Shown: in pieces, positions 37,286 to 49,302 of the stretch
Layout: the number at the start of each line of letters is the position of its first letter
Numbering within the stretch: position 1 is the first letter of the stretch
Origin: Pardosa pseudoannulata
Lineage: Eukaryota; Arthropoda; Arachnida; Araneae; Lycosidae
NCBI GenBank assembly: GCA_032207245.1
Contig: CM063505.1
Span: 180,011,558 to 180,075,557 of the forward strand
Length of the DNA: 64,000 nt
Direction: 5' to 3'
Notes under the pieces: generated by a model
What the model was told of the DNA's origin: nothing
The model's database searches: none
What the model saw: the letters and a program-made list of their open reading frames with translations, nothing else
Made by a program: the position numbers and the translations under genes

Positions 37286-37848
37286 CAGGATTTCTTAAAC
37301 ATTTTGCTGTGGGGACACTATAATATTTACTAAAATTTTGTAGGACCCCATAAACCTTGCCTAAATTCAACTCAAGCGGGAGTCAAACTGTTAGTTTCTT
37401 CACTTGTACTGTAATATACTATATTGCAGTTTTAAATCATTAACTTTTTAAATTTTACAACAGATAACAAGTGAAACTTTTAAATAAGTAAACTTAAAAA
37501 CATAATGCAATAATAAAAATAAATTTAAACTTTAATTATAGTCAGAACATTAAGTGTAGCTACTTGGTCACCACTGAGAAAACTCCACACGAGTTACCAA
37601 AACACTGTTCTTGCATAAGCAATTACTTTGACGGCGTCGCGTGCAAAACAAGCAAAATAAACATTTCTACTGAGATAAAATACATCTAAACGGTTTTTTG
37701 TCTGTATTGTCTTTATCTATTTTTAGGTACTCTGCGTAAAAATATTTGGTTATTGTAAAATTATTATCATAAGTCGAAACATCAAAATGGCTAAAATTTT
37801 TGACGACCCCTGCTCAAAGATCCTCGACCCACAATTTAAGAAACTCTG
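37286..37848. mobile_element. hAT-type MITE with perfect 8-bp TSD
   Basis: The left end CAGGATTTCTTAAACATTTT and the right end, reverse-complemented, CAGAGTTTCTTAAATTGTGG share TTTCTTAAA. The octamer ATTTAGAA lies on both sides (37278-37285 and 37849-37856). Subterminal GACCCC motifs occur inverted (GGACCCC near 37344, GACGACCCC near 37802). CAG...CTG ends with an 8-bp duplication fit hAT. No transposase frame remains in 563 bp. Confidence 0.8.
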
Positions 37849-37859
37849 ATTTAGAACCG

Positions 37860-40055
37860 TGAAAATGCTTAACCTCTAACTACTCTCGCTTAATATTCGG
37901 AAACAAGTACTCTCGGGATATATTTTCATATAAACGGGCACTTTAGTGATAGGTTCGATGCAAGAAGCATGTTCGGAAGGTATTTCAAAGTCAAATTAGA
38001 ATCCGTTTACAGTAGATGATTTTATAAGCTAGTATGACTAAGACTTAGGAAGAAATCTGCTAGACTTTCCAACATCAGTCAATGGTTAAGAAAGTTTTAA
38101 AGAGAAACTCCTAGTCATATTGATTTCGTCGGAATAAATACTTACTGCATACATACTGAGTTACATACTGCATATTCATCAAGTAATTTAACAAGACATC
38201 CTTTCAGATATAAATAAATTTTTAAAGACTCAAAACAACAAACATTTTTTTTAAAATAACAGTGTCAGTGATTAATTTGATTGATTTAGGAATTTTTAAA
38301 ATAAGCGTGACGAGATAAGGGTGTCTTTTAAAAAAAACTATGTTTAAAACCGTATCCAGGTAGATCCCCTTCGGTGATACATCCACATCTTTATAACGGA
38401 TACGAAACTATAAGGAGAAAGAAAGACACATAAAGGACTTTGTTCAAGGCCTACATTTTCTGCTTCATTTCCCTCAAAGTAAATATTCTTCCTTGCAAAG
38501 TGGTTTGGATAAATGACACATAATTTGGAATTTGCTAACCTTTAATGTGAATCCGAACCGGTCGTAAGTCAACTTAGTCGAAGTCGACAACTAGATAATT
38601 CAGTTATCGAGGTTTCCCTAAATGAAGCCATAATGATGGCATACGGTTAAATGTACAGTGACCATTTATCAAAAGATAAATGATATTTAAAGTTGCATGC
38701 TTCCGCTTTCCCTGCTTGCAGTCACGGTTAACAATTAAAGAAATGATGAAAATACAGCTTTCGCAGACAGTTTGAAAGTGGTAAAGGAAGTTCCTGAGGA
38801 TCCCTTTTAATGATCTTGAGCAGGCGGGGTTTTCATGTGCTTTCCAGATGTGACTGCATTACAACTTTCTTCGTTCTTGGCCCCTCTTTAATAACACGTG
38901 TTGGAGAAAGGGGCATTTCACGTTAACGAGTTCATTAGGGAGAAAATCTGTCTCAAGGAGACCACTTACACTTGAAAAGCAACTGATCCACATGTTTATA
39001 GACGGAAGCTGGGATAGCAATATATGCCTCGAAATTAAAAAGTAAAAACAAACAAATGAGTGTAGGGCAATAAGGGGCTGTAGTTAAGATATCGACAGCA
39101 AAAAGCTTTTTGTATATATTTCCCCTTTAGATACAATGCCAATCGGAAATATAAAGGAGAAAATTTATTTAAAAGGAAGTTAATACATACATATTTAAAT
39201 ACATTTCGGATACAAATACGCTACATTTGAACTATAACATTTACGCCATGTTTGAAAATGTTTGCTATATTTGCACAAGTAAAAATTTGATTTCCTTTTA
39301 TTTACTTTTCTGTTCAATGAACTGATGTAAAGGTAATTAGAAATAGTTACGAAAAAAAAAGGAAAGAGTGAATATTTAAAAAAATCTTTATTTAAATAGT
39401 TTAAGAACATTTCTCACGAAGATTATGTTAGTAATGATAAGAACAGATTAAGAGTTACAAGAGGTATATGAAAATAAAAAATTACAAAGAACCGTAAATT
39501 AATATATAAATATTTAATAATTGTAGTAAAGAACTACTTGTTAGATCTTTTGATAAATTAATAAAACAATATTCCCAAATGTACAAATTTCAAATATTTT
39601 GAATTAGAATAATCTTTAAAAATTTCCAGCCTAGAACAGGTGTTTGAAAATTAAAATTAAGTAGCATCTAAGGTGACTACTATGTTTTTTAAGAATCTGA
39701 GAAAGAAAATTATGATTGACTGAAGCTTATTCAGATTTAAATTCTGTTTGTCCCCATTAATTACAAAGATTTTACTGAAAGTTGCTTCATTCTTTAAATT
39801 CTCGTCAAACTGTCTCTCCTTGCAGGAGAATCTTTTAGCAGAGAATTCAGTCCAACTAACACTAAGCAATACCCCAATGATTATACAAACACCCTTGCCT
39901 AAAAGTCTAGTTTCTAAAATATGGAAAACACAATTAACCAATGCATACACAATTGCAGTTCCGAATGACCAATGTATGTGCATTGTAAACCCCCTTTGTA
40001 ATTGATTTATTATACAAAGTTTCTTAACGGCTCTAATTGGCAGATGGACCGATCA
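37860..40055. other. Gene-free interval
   Basis: AT-rich DNA. A 108-codon minus-strand frame at 39657-39983 has no recognisable domain and overlaps an 85-codon plus-strand frame. Confidence 0.4.
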
Positions 40056-40058
40056 TCG

Positions 40059-40060
<2 letters not shown>

Positions 40061-40114
<54 letters not shown>

Positions 40115-40116
40115 AA
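40061..40116. repeat. (CA)n followed by poly(A)
   Basis: About 16 CA units run into 23-24 A. Confidence 0.97.
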
Positions 40117-40403
40117 GAAGGATTTTTTTTATAAATTTCTGTCAAATTACTTGTGTAATAGAATGTCTTTAAAGACAAAATCAAAATATCTTGTAGAAGT
40201 TTTATTTTGTGATGGATCATATATTATTATTTCTTGTCAAAGGTGCACACTAAACTTCCACTTTTAACGATTTATTTTAGATTATATATCTGTTAGTTAA
40301 CATAAAATTTGTTAATTAAGTACCCAGCGTGAAAACTGAAGACTTTAAGAGCTTCTTTTTAGGAGCACCTATAAAGGAGTTTTTAAAGAATGTACAAATC
40401 CTG

Positions 40404-40673
40404 TCAGCAGTGGAAAAATCTTTCCACTTTCATCCATAATCTTTCATCACACCTGCGTTTGGAGGTTTGTAGATTATTGCCAACTTTAAATCCTGCGTTT
40501 TTGTTGGATAAATCAATAGTCGACAAAAGTGGCAGTCCTCCATGAATACAAGAGCAATAATTAGGCAGACAAAACTCCGAAGACATCTGCAGACTGAAAA
40601 TTATTGAAGTTTCATCTGGAGAATCTGTTGGCTGCTCACAAATGCAACTCATGGCGACTATGATTATGCACAT
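40404..40673 (-). other. 89-codon open frame, doubtful
   Basis: This minus-strand frame starts with a short hydrophobic segment (MCIIIVAMSCICEQ) and has several cysteines (FCLPNYCSCIHGG) in a locally GC-richer stretch. Composition is more protein-like than most frames here, and a small secreted peptide or a single exon is conceivable. There is no recognised family and no evident splice sites, and its length is within chance. It is listed so that it can be tested against transcripts. Confidence 0.12.
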
Positions 40674-41142
40674 AACCCTTTAGACCTCGCAGTAACAATG
40701 CCAGATCAAATGATTGAGTCTCTTAACGCTACTTTACAATAAGAACTGTTTACTAATACTTAAACGTGGTTGTACTGACACGCCTATTCACGACAGTCTA
40801 TCAGCTCAAGCCTTGATAGATGACGATTAAACAGACACGGGAGGGGGGAAATAAACGAGCACAAAAGCCTTTTTATTTCGTTATTGGTGCTATTAAATAG
40901 CTCAATCCATTCATTACCTGAGCTCGCATAATTGGGGTAGAAGAAAAAAGATGGGATAATGGGAAGAACTTAATGACAGGGTTCAAACGATGCAGTTACA
41001 TCTTGACAGCCAAACAATATTTGATAAAACAACCAAAAATTACATCCAACGAGTAAACCTTTTTAATTATGTTTAAGGGGAAGATTTAATGTGGATAATT
41101 TAATAGCATCAGTGCATTAAAACGCATATACAAGTTAAATGG

Positions 41143-41213
41143 CAAGGTATACTTTGTGCTTTAATTTTAAGAACGTATAGTCCTTTAAAATTAAAGCACA
41201 AATTATATACTTG
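41143..41213. ncRNA. Pre-miRNA-like hairpin candidate
   Basis: TTTGTGCTTTAATTTTAA (41153-41170) and its exact reverse complement (41185-41202) form an 18-bp stem with a 14-nt loop. Outside this, CAAGGTATAC and TTATATACTTG continue the pairing with small bulges, giving a ~71-nt imperfect hairpin of about 26 bp. Size and shape suit a microRNA precursor on either strand. A MITE relic is the main alternative; no terminal duplication was seen. Confidence 0.35.
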
Positions 41214-41214
41214 T

Positions 41215-42700
41215 AGGAAAAAAAATAAAATTTAATTAAACTACGTAAAGCAAACTATACACAGACAGAGAAAATTAAAAATTTTACTGGAACCTCTGCT
41301 CACTTAAGATAAACAATTCTGGTAAAAAAGCACTTATGGAAACAGTTATAACTCAAACCTCGTTATTAGATTTATAACTTAAATTACATATTATACACTA
41401 CATGCTTAAATTACATACAGTAATTTATAGTAAAGTTAAATCAGAGTTATAGAGAGAATTTTCTTGAAAAAGAACACAAAAATAAATTTGTAAGAGAAAT
41501 AAAAATTTTACAGACATGTTGTTTTATAGTTGTCATTCAACTACAGATGACAACAAACGGGTTAACAACCCGCTAGATGGTGTACATAAAACATTTTAAA
41601 AATAAGTATTAGCGAATCTTCCTAATAAACTTATTAATATTTTATCCTTTTTTGTGACTTTATATATCTTCTGATATTGGCGCATTGGTAAAATCCTATT
41701 AGACATCCCTATTTTAGATGATTCTTTTTTAATAATTTCAGAATTTTCAGTACAAGTACGACTCTTATTGGTACAGACTCTGCCTTGAAACAAAACAGTA
41801 AATGAAAGTAACACAGTTAAAATTAAAAAGGTTAATCCGAGCGTTGAGATAACATTTTGAAACAAGAGAACGAATTAAATCAATGCTAATCAGTGACAAA
41901 CTTAGTCGGGAACAGCCATGGCATTACTTTTCAGTTAAAAGATGAAAATACCTGTTTAATGCGCCTGTAAATACTTACACTTCGCAACAGCAAAATATCC
42001 TGCAACATGGTATACTAGAGGGGCATAGTTGGCATTGGCGCAAAAATATTTGCATATCACGCAAATTCATCTTCATTACAATTCCGAAATTCACCTTGTA
42101 CGTTGACACAGTTGGTACTACCACACCTTAGCACCGACGGCACGCGAAGGCGACATTCAAACCATGCAGCAAATTTATTCACGGAAATTGGACAATAAAA
42201 AGCCGGCAGGGGATGAGATCGATGAGGATGCATTTCAACACACGGCAGGACGGGCTTGCAATATTAAACGCGAGGATTCGATTCGTTTAAGATAATATCA
42301 GCGAAAGTGTGCTTGGATTTGTTGTACAAAATCAACGACAAAATAATAAGGCGGAATAGTTAAAATTAACCAGAACCTTTTATTTTAATAAGCATGGGTA
42401 AACAGATGTAAAAATTACTATTATACTAAAGTCTACTGCTTTTTGATTCAATAGATAACGAAAATCAAATATTTGCTTCCATTAAAAAAATTTTTTTGGT
42501 TAAAATTTTTAATTCGGAATCGAGTAAATATAGAGTCACAATATTCTTGTTTCTCTGTGAGGTCAGTTATTATTACGACTCTCTCATTCCAATCTCCAAA
42601 ACAAAGCAGGTCATATCTCATCTTCCTGTGTTACATGTATCGTCAACAATTTGTCCAAAAATAAAGTGTACTAGTACTGTTGTTGCATTAAAAATGTATA
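41215..42700. other. Gene-free interval
   Basis: AT-rich DNA. An 89-codon minus-strand frame at 41596-41865 with a hydrophobic start has no recognisable family. Nothing else was identified. Confidence 0.4.
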
Positions 42701-42704
42701 TATA

Positions 42705-42867
42705 CAAGGCCGTAGGCAAGGGGAAGGATTTGGGGGACCAGTTCCCCCCCCCCCGAAATTTTAAAAGACCATTTTATAGAAAAACAATTTTGTCACACGT
42801 TTTTTTGTGTGTAACTACCTAGCTGTTCATGAACATGGACAGCTATTTTCTTTTTTTTCCCCTCTTT

Positions 42868-42900
<33 letters not shown>

Positions 42901-43035
42901 CCGCTTATACCATGAAAGTTTTACTGGGCAGAAATATAATGCTTTCTCTTTCATCAATTCAGGTATCATTCACAAATAAAGATATCTTTCTCCCTTGTTC
43001 TCCCTCTAAAAATAATTTCTGCCAACGGCCCTATG
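42705..43035. mobile_element. TIR element, CAAGGCCGTAGGCA type
   Basis: The left end CAAGGCCGTAGGCAAGG and the right end, reverse-complemented, CATAGGGCCGTTGGCAG are imperfect inverted repeats. Flanks are TA-rich (TATATATA and TTATATAT), so an 8-bp duplication is possible but cannot be proven. The left subterminal GGGGGACCAGTTCCCCC and the following CCCCGAAATTTT resemble a widespread metazoan repeat type. The interior contains a T10/A25 palindrome. No coding capacity in 331 bp. Confidence 0.5.
42865..42899. repeat. Poly(T)-poly(A) junction
   Basis: Ten T followed by 25 A, a self-complementary homopolymer junction inside the TIR element. Confidence 0.9.

Positions 43036-43036
<1 letters not shown>

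Positions 43037-43084
<48 letters not shown>
43037..43084. repeat. (TA)n microsatellite
   Basis: About 24 TA units directly right of the TIR element. Confidence 0.97.
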
Positions 43085-43085
<1 letters not shown>

Positions 43086-43253
43086 TGCTTATGTACAAAA
43101 AATCAAACAATATAAATTGTGACATAGTCCAAAAGCAATGGGAAAATTAATATTTACTTAGACATATTACCAAGTATATCATAAGATATGGTAAGTGTCT
43201 AAATTCAGAATAAAACAGAGTGTAAGAGTTTCAAAGGAAATTAGTGATTTTAA

Positions 43254-43486
43254 CACTACATACCAACACTTAATATATATACCTATTTTTACCATAGTAG
43301 GTCAAATGACCGGAATTTAACTTTCTTGATTGAATGTATAAAATATGGATATTCGGAAGGAAATACAAATAAACTTTATTAAACAAAATTTTATATAGTC
43401 AATTTTTATATATTACAAAGACATTACCCATCGTATTTCTTACATATACTTTACCGGTCATTTGACCGGTTATGGTATGTTTAATG
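43254..43486 (-). mobile_element. piggyBac-type MITE, copy 2
   Basis: The left end CACTACATACCAACACTTAA matches the reverse complement of the right end of the 19.3-kb copy, including ACCATAG-AGGTCAAATGACCGG and GGAATTTA. The right end ACCGGTCATTTGACCGG then ATGGTATGTTTAATG matches the left end of that copy. TTAA precedes at 43250-43253; the right flank TTGA (43487-43490) is a one-base change from TTAA. At 233 bp it is shorter than copy 1 by internal deletions. Confidence 0.8.
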
Positions 43487-43696
43487 TTGAGAAGATCCAC
43501 ATTCCTTAACAGCAGTGGTATGCCACGGCACACTGGAAACCTTGATTTCTTTACAGCGCATCGCAAAATATTATATTCATAATTTTATTTTAAATACAAC
43601 ATTAAAAAACACCTAAACTGAATGAAGACCCCACAAGAACGGATTAAATGCATAATTCATTTCTAAATGTTTTTGCAGTGAGTGGGTTATTCGAAG

Positions 43697-43873
43697 CAGG
43701 GGCGTACGCAAGGGGGGGTTAGGGGCTTAAACACCCCCCTTGAGCTCAGACAAAATGACAAAAATAAAAATTTTAGTAGAAATAATGCAGTCTATTATTT
43801 TTTAGAATTATGAACCCCTTGAAAATTATGAACAACCCCCCTTGAAAAAATTCTGCTAATTTAAAATACAAAC
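43697..43873. mobile_element. CAGGGGCGTACGC-type element end
   Basis: CAGGGGCGTACGCAAGGGG is followed by GGGTTAGGGGC and ACACCCCCCTTGAG. G-rich, inversion-prone ends of this kind are typical of a DNA-element class seen across invertebrates. A possible partner is CACCCCCTG at 44413-44421, which would make the dispersed repeat that follows the body of this element. No convincing target duplication was found. Confidence 0.35.
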
Positions 43874-44418
43874 TATATTAAGGTTAATTTCTGGATGCCA
43901 AAACTAGAGCTGGATGATATGTGAATTTTAATATTGTGATTTATAGTTAACCAAATATCAATATATTAATATGTTCTAGTATATATCACCTCAAAGTTGC
44001 AATATAAGTGTGCTCTGTATAAAATAATACACACACACATATATCAATGTGTGTGTTGGTTACCTAGAAAACAAAAATTCAATTTCTTAATCTGAAAATG
44101 TAAATTTAAACTTTAACGTATTGCTTTAAAAAAGAAAATCACATGACATATTATTACTGTTCTTCGGTAGACAAAAGATTTGTGGAAGCGTCAAAAAGGG
44201 TGAGAAAAGATATAAAACTTCCTGAAAATATATAAATGAATTTTGAAAATTCATTTATAAATATTTTTTTTATTTTAAGCTGAAGATAGTTTCAAAAAAA
44301 CTTTTAATTTTCAGAAACAGATTTTTCCGAAAATTCTTTTCAAATTTTCAAGGTTTTTTTTTTTTTTTCCTGCACAAATTTTCAGAAAATCCGGAAATTT
44401 TCAGATGAGAATCACCCC
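43874..44418 (+). repeat. ~545-bp dispersed repeat, copy 2
   Basis: Same orientation as 33205-33772, with matching order of all landmarks. This copy keeps a strong palindrome at 44228-44268 (ATAAATGAATTTT / AAAATTCATTTAT) that has decayed in copy 1. It lacks the A-run expansion, and has a T-run at about 44356-44369. Confidence 0.8.
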
Positions 44419-44540
44419 CTGGATATCGATACTTCTTCAATACCACGGTAATGGTATTAACATTTTAATCCTTATGATATACCGTTATACAACTTTAAGT
44501 GGCCAAAAATAAAAAATAAAATAACCACTGAGAACCGTGT

Positions 44541-44856
44541 ACCCAGATAGCAAATTTAGTTTGCAGCAAATTTGCAGCAGTCTTGCTTTGCAAGCCTGCA
44601 AACTTGAAGCAAGCTCAGCATGACAAGTCTGCAAATTTGAAACAAGACTGCAGCAAGTCTAAGAATTTTAACTTGCTTCAAGGTTGTCATGACATGGCTG
44701 CCATAGTTTTGCAACAAAATAACGTTGCAAAAGAGTGGTCACTTTATGTTCCGTCTAACTTGCAGGAGTTTTGCTGCAAGTTTGCCGCGTCAAATTTGCT
44801 GTAAGGTATTATCCAGAAAAAATCAAACTTGCCGCAAATATGAATGCTATCTGGGT
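44541..44856. mobile_element. MITE with ACCCAGATAGCA ends and TTGCAG-rich body
   Basis: A 12-bp perfect inverted repeat ACCCAGATAGCA (44541-44552) / TGCTATCTGGGT (44845-44856), followed on both sides by TTTGC-GCAAA motifs. The interior is crowded with variants of GCAAATTTGCAGC and AAGTCTGCAAATTTGA, mostly in inverted pairs, so it should fold extensively. The 73-codon frame across it is a by-product. A target duplication could not be fixed, so the superfamily is open. Confidence 0.75.
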
Positions 44857-44859
44857 TTA

Positions 44860-45150
44860 TAGTCGATTAAAACACTACAAGATCAACAAGGTTATAGGCC
44901 AAATGGATTTCCTGGGCCAAGTCCTCTAGTCCAGAGATTTCTTGCAGTGAGCAGAGAAATTGATAACGAGCAGAGCATTAAAACAACTAAAAGATAAAAG
45001 AGGGGGATGGTGGATGCATGAGTCCATAACACAATGATAAACGCATTCTCCCACATCATCCTACTTCTATTATCGAACTGTTAAAATAAATCGGTATTTA
45101 ATTTTCAATATGTTTTTCAATTGTATGTATTCAATTTTTTACACGTTGAG

Positions 45151-45194
<44 letters not shown>

Positions 45195-47085
45195 TAAAAA
45201 TATTGCTCTCGTCCCTTTCCTCCCCGCAACGTCACTATGAAATGATTGCAATGTGCGGCCTACGTGCCATCACGACGCAGCCCTCCGCGATTGAAAGCTG
45301 CCCATCCAGACTTAACACATAATATTTACAAATGTGTTCACGCACTTAAAGGAGATAAAAAAAATTCCAATTCACACGCAAAAGGAGAAGGGTAATAATA
45401 ATAATATGAATACACGAGGTAGGACCTAATAATTTAAAAACTGGGCATTCTATCTCAAAGAGAATAATAATAATTTGAACCAAGCAAAAATTCGCAACCT
45501 TGGCACACTTGTGAGTGTGCTTTCGAAAAAGAGAATAAGAAAGTGAACAGCCACAGAGCGAGACCAAATACCGAAGAAAACGGAGGGAAGGAAGACAACC
45601 AGCAAAAGAAAGAAAAAACGAGCCACTTAAAGGGGAAGAATGATAAATAAAATAAATAAAAAAGGCAAAGGAAAAAAAAATAAAGGAGCGAAATTGATAT
45701 CATGGTCTCGGAGTGCAAATTACAGGTGTAGACGACATGCATGGTTGCAGGCAACACCACCCCTTTAGAACGAGGTGGGATCCGTTTTCAGTTCTTTCGA
45801 TTGAATGGGGTAGCGGAGTGGGAGGGGTTGAAGAACAATATAGAAAAGTGAGTGAAAACACACAAGCTAATTCGAGAGGATTAGGGAAAAAAGAAACAAC
45901 CGCATTCTTTACTTTTCAAACCAGAAACAATGCATATAGGAAACTAATGTGTACCTGCCAAAAGAATCACTAAACGGTTAATTTATTGGATTGTTTTGAG
46001 TGGTCTATCCCGGTGACAGCGGAGTTTTTCGGCGTCTTGAAATCGATGCTAGCAAACATGCATGAATTATTCATATACTGCCCTTGCGGAGTGATTAAGA
46101 GTGGCATTAAATTCCCCCAATCGCTAAAATTGCGATGCCTACGTTGTACCACATTTCCTCGGCGCTCCCGAGGAGAGTTCAACGAGCGACAAACCTTGAC
46201 TGTTCAAATAAGTGCATAGGTCCAACTTCCAAAAGAGAAAAATCTGTAGTTTATCACAGTAACGACATTTTTTAGTATATGGATAAAAATATAAATATAA
46301 GGAAAAATGACAAGGTTTACTTAATCTATGAAAGATATTAATTTAGTATTCACAAATGCTTTAAAAGTAAAAAAAAAAATTCTGTTCTTTATTGAAATAA
46401 CATTATTTGGTGTATATATAAAACATAATTAAAAAGGTGAAAAATTGTAATACTGTTTATCCAATATATAAAACAAACATATTAGACTTTAGAATTTCCA
46501 AAAATTGTTCTACAAGATTTTGCTATTTTCAAATATTAATTGTCAAACTCATTTTCAAAACATTTTAAACTTTAACTGCATTTCACAATTTACTTACTAT
46601 TCCAATGTTTTATTAGACAGAAACTGTCTTAGATCAGTTCTGATTTTTTTTTTTTTTTTCTCAATATATTCGCATTTTACTTCTTGCTGGAATACAAAAC
46701 TATTGACCGACGAAAAAACAAAACAAGAACAGGAATTTTTAGGAATTTTATACTATATCGTTTAAAATCGGAATAATTTGTTTTCCCATGGGAATATCGA
46801 AAAATCAGAAAGCTTCCGAATATATCGGAAGCATTGGCACCTATGTAAGTGGGAAAAAATATGAATAATTTTTGGAAAAACACATTTTTTGTCAGGGTAA
46901 ATAAATCACTTATTCACAATCTTTTACCTAAAAAGTTACTGGAATGATAATAACCGGAGGTACGCTGTCGAAAAAAATGCTAGGGTTACAGTACTTGATA
47001 TGAAAATATATTTTCTGTAGATGAAGGAAAGAATTTAAAACAATCTTAAAAAATAAAAAATATTCGTTATACAATTTATAATAAG
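44860..47085. other. Gene-free interval
   Basis: It holds a (TA)n at 45152-45192 and a GC-richer stretch at about 45700-46200 where overlapping frames of 70-101 codons occur on both strands (one has a CPCG...CLRC pattern at 46078-46145). None is recognisable. Poly(A)/purine-rich DNA lies at 45600-45700. Confidence 0.4.
45152..45192. repeat. (TA)n microsatellite
   Basis: About 20 TA units. Confidence 0.97.
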
Positions 47086-47089
47086 GCCG

Positions 47090-47205
47090 GACGATGGCCG
47101 AAATGGCAGAAAGCAGTCTTTTGGTGGAGCCCGCAGGTTCGAATTCCGCTGCAGGCATGGTTGTTCGTGTATCCGTTTGGAACCAACTTTAAGATGGTTC
47201 TGCCC
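47090..47205 (+). mobile_element. tRNA-derived SINE copy (diverged body)
   Basis: The plus-strand head ACGATGGCCGAAATGG and B box GGTTCGAATTCC (47136-47147) match the family, followed by GGCATGGTTGTTCGTGTATCC and TTTGGAACCAACTTTAAG. The 3' body, with AGTAGACCG, is missing, so it is truncated or a subfamily. Confidence 0.7.
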
Positions 47206-47293
47206 ATGCCATATTTGATTCCTTTTAATCAATGTTAATATATTGGAAAAATCCTCCAAGCCGACTCACATTTAAATAATTCTTTAAAAAATG

Positions 47294-47450
47294 TATACTA
47301 TGTGATAGAACACGATGTTATCTGTTCTTGTTTCTGTCGATGTTATGCTTCTCTACGATGTTATCTGTTCTTAAATTTACGTAAAATAAAATTTATTTAC
47401 ATTTGAAAAAGTATGCCAAAATTTCTAGCAAATAATTTAAAATGAAATAT

Positions 47451-47545
<95 letters not shown>

Positions 47546-47589
47546 AGAGAAAGCATCGTACAATATTTGCTGTTCTATCACATGGTATA
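47294..47589. mobile_element. MITE with 19-bp TIRs and internal microsatellite
   Basis: TATACTATGTGATAGAACA (47294-47312) and the reverse complement of the right end, TATACCATGTGATAGAACA (47571-47589), differ at one base in 19. TA at both borders would suit a TA duplication (Tc1/mariner-like) but the type is not certain. CGATGTTATCTGTTCTT is duplicated near the left end (47313 and 47356). An (AC)n(TA)n tract occupies the centre. Confidence 0.7.
47449..47541. repeat. Compound (AC)n(AT)n microsatellite
   Basis: About 12 AC units followed by about 34 AT units, inside the 19-bp-TIR element. Confidence 0.97.
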
Positions 47590-47594
47590 ATTTT

Positions 47595-49010
47595 ATTTTA
47601 AAGCGAGCCGATCACAGGGAATTTTATTTTTTCCATTTGTTAACATTCAACTTGAGGAATCTAATATAGCAGTTACACACCCCACCTTAAGTAACTGAAT
47701 TTTAAGGCATTTAAAATTATAAAATTCTTGAGATTTGAATAATTCAGATTTCAATAATACCAACATGAATTTCGCTAAAAAAAAAATTTCCAATATTTAT
47801 TCATTCCACAGAGCCCAAACAGCATCAGTGTTCTTAAGTTTTTCAGGAACTATTGAAAGATTATAAAAACAAAATCACAATTGTTTAATCTATAAACTAT
47901 CACTTCCTCTCATTAGTTCCCTGACAGTTAATTTTAAATGCCATAAACGTGTTTTAAGTGTCCCCCCCTCAAACCACAAAGATGTTACTTTTTTTATTAA
48001 ACAAAAATTTTCTTGTCATAAAAAGATTAAAAAAAATATAAAAATGCACGACTCATTTAACAGTCCCTGTATATTTATCGTGCAAATGAAAGGATAATAG
48101 TTTATGGCCCGTGTTACGCCTTCCAAAAAGGAATAAAGCAGTATTCAATTTCAATAACACAATTACAAATAAAACGTACCTCCTTGCATATAAAAAAAGA
48201 TGTCCTTATCTGAAACTGAATAGACCTATCGATTTGATGCATTAGCTTTTGTTTTCCTAATCGTACAAACAGAACATTAAACGATGTATCTTTATTCTAA
48301 ATGTCCCTTGTAGAAAAAGCGAGAACAGAATATAAATGAGCTCAAAACGTTCCAAAAGGTTAGGTAAATGCCTCAACGACAATCGCAACGATAAATGATT
48401 TGACTCCTCATGATCCTTTAAGTATACTTGTTCAAAAAAGATCATAGGCAACAATTGCTCACCTGGGAGTATAATGACAATTCTATGCTCTAAAAAGTAG
48501 AATTTTCGATTCAAAGAGTTCAAATTGTAAATAATATTTTTCTTCCCCCCCCCCTTACGTTACGGAATATTCTTTTCGCTTCAATGAAAACATGACAATA
48601 CTCCAAATATAAATTACATTTGTATAATAATAATTAACAAATACAGATTAGACAAAATGATAAAAATAAGTAAATGCGTATAGAGGGGCGATTAATAAAT
48701 AAATAGTAACGAATGCTAGATGTCTAAGTACTAAAATGGACATCGGGAGTGCCTAGAAAAATTCTTTTGGTTGAACTAAATTACCATAACAAACTTAGTT
48801 CTTAAACAACGCGTTAAACAAATAGCAAGAAATCATGCTAACATAACCCGGAAAACTCAAATAACTAAAATGCTAGAATACAACAAAGCTCGACTAAATT
48901 TTTTTTTTCTTTTAAAGTTTTATACCTACTACAAAGTATAACCGTTTGAATTTTCTTTTAGGGAGCAAAATTCTTGATTACCACAACAAATACCTTTATA
49001 GCTTTAAGCC
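47595..49010. other. Gene-free interval
   Basis: AT-rich DNA. An 88-codon minus-strand frame at 48257-48523 has no recognisable domain. A poly(C) patch lies at 48545-48554. Confidence 0.45.
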
Positions 49011-49012
49011 TT

Positions 49013-49014
<2 letters not shown>

Positions 49015-49102
<88 letters not shown>
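49015..49102. repeat. Poly(A)50 followed by (TA)n
   Basis: About 50 A and then about 19 TA units, abutting the TG...CA element. Confidence 0.97.
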
Positions 49103-49106
<4 letters not shown>

Positions 49107-49302
49107 ATGAGACTGACTGGAAATTTCCTAAATTGTCCGCTAAGGCCATGTAGGTTTATAATTGGTCAGGCCCGTTCTCTGAGGGCGTAACCTGTAGCCC
49201 CAGTGGTCAATTAAGGTTAGGGGTTAAAAAGGGGAAAGGAAAATGACGCGGGAATTTTTACCCTTGATTTAAGTTTTGAAAACCCCTGAGAATTTTCCTT
49301 AC

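Noticed and set aside
44583..44804. 73-codon frame as a gene
   Set aside because: Falls inside the ACCCAGATAGCA MITE and is built from its TTGCAG repeats.
45713..46219. Frames of 70-86 codons on both strands with a CPCG...CLRC pattern as zinc-finger exons
   Set aside because: Equally long frames on both strands point to raised GC; spacing of the cysteines matches no family I can name.
49195..49230. Telomere-like TTAGG repeat
   Set aside because: A single GGTTAGGGGTT occurrence inside the TG...CA element, not a tandem array.
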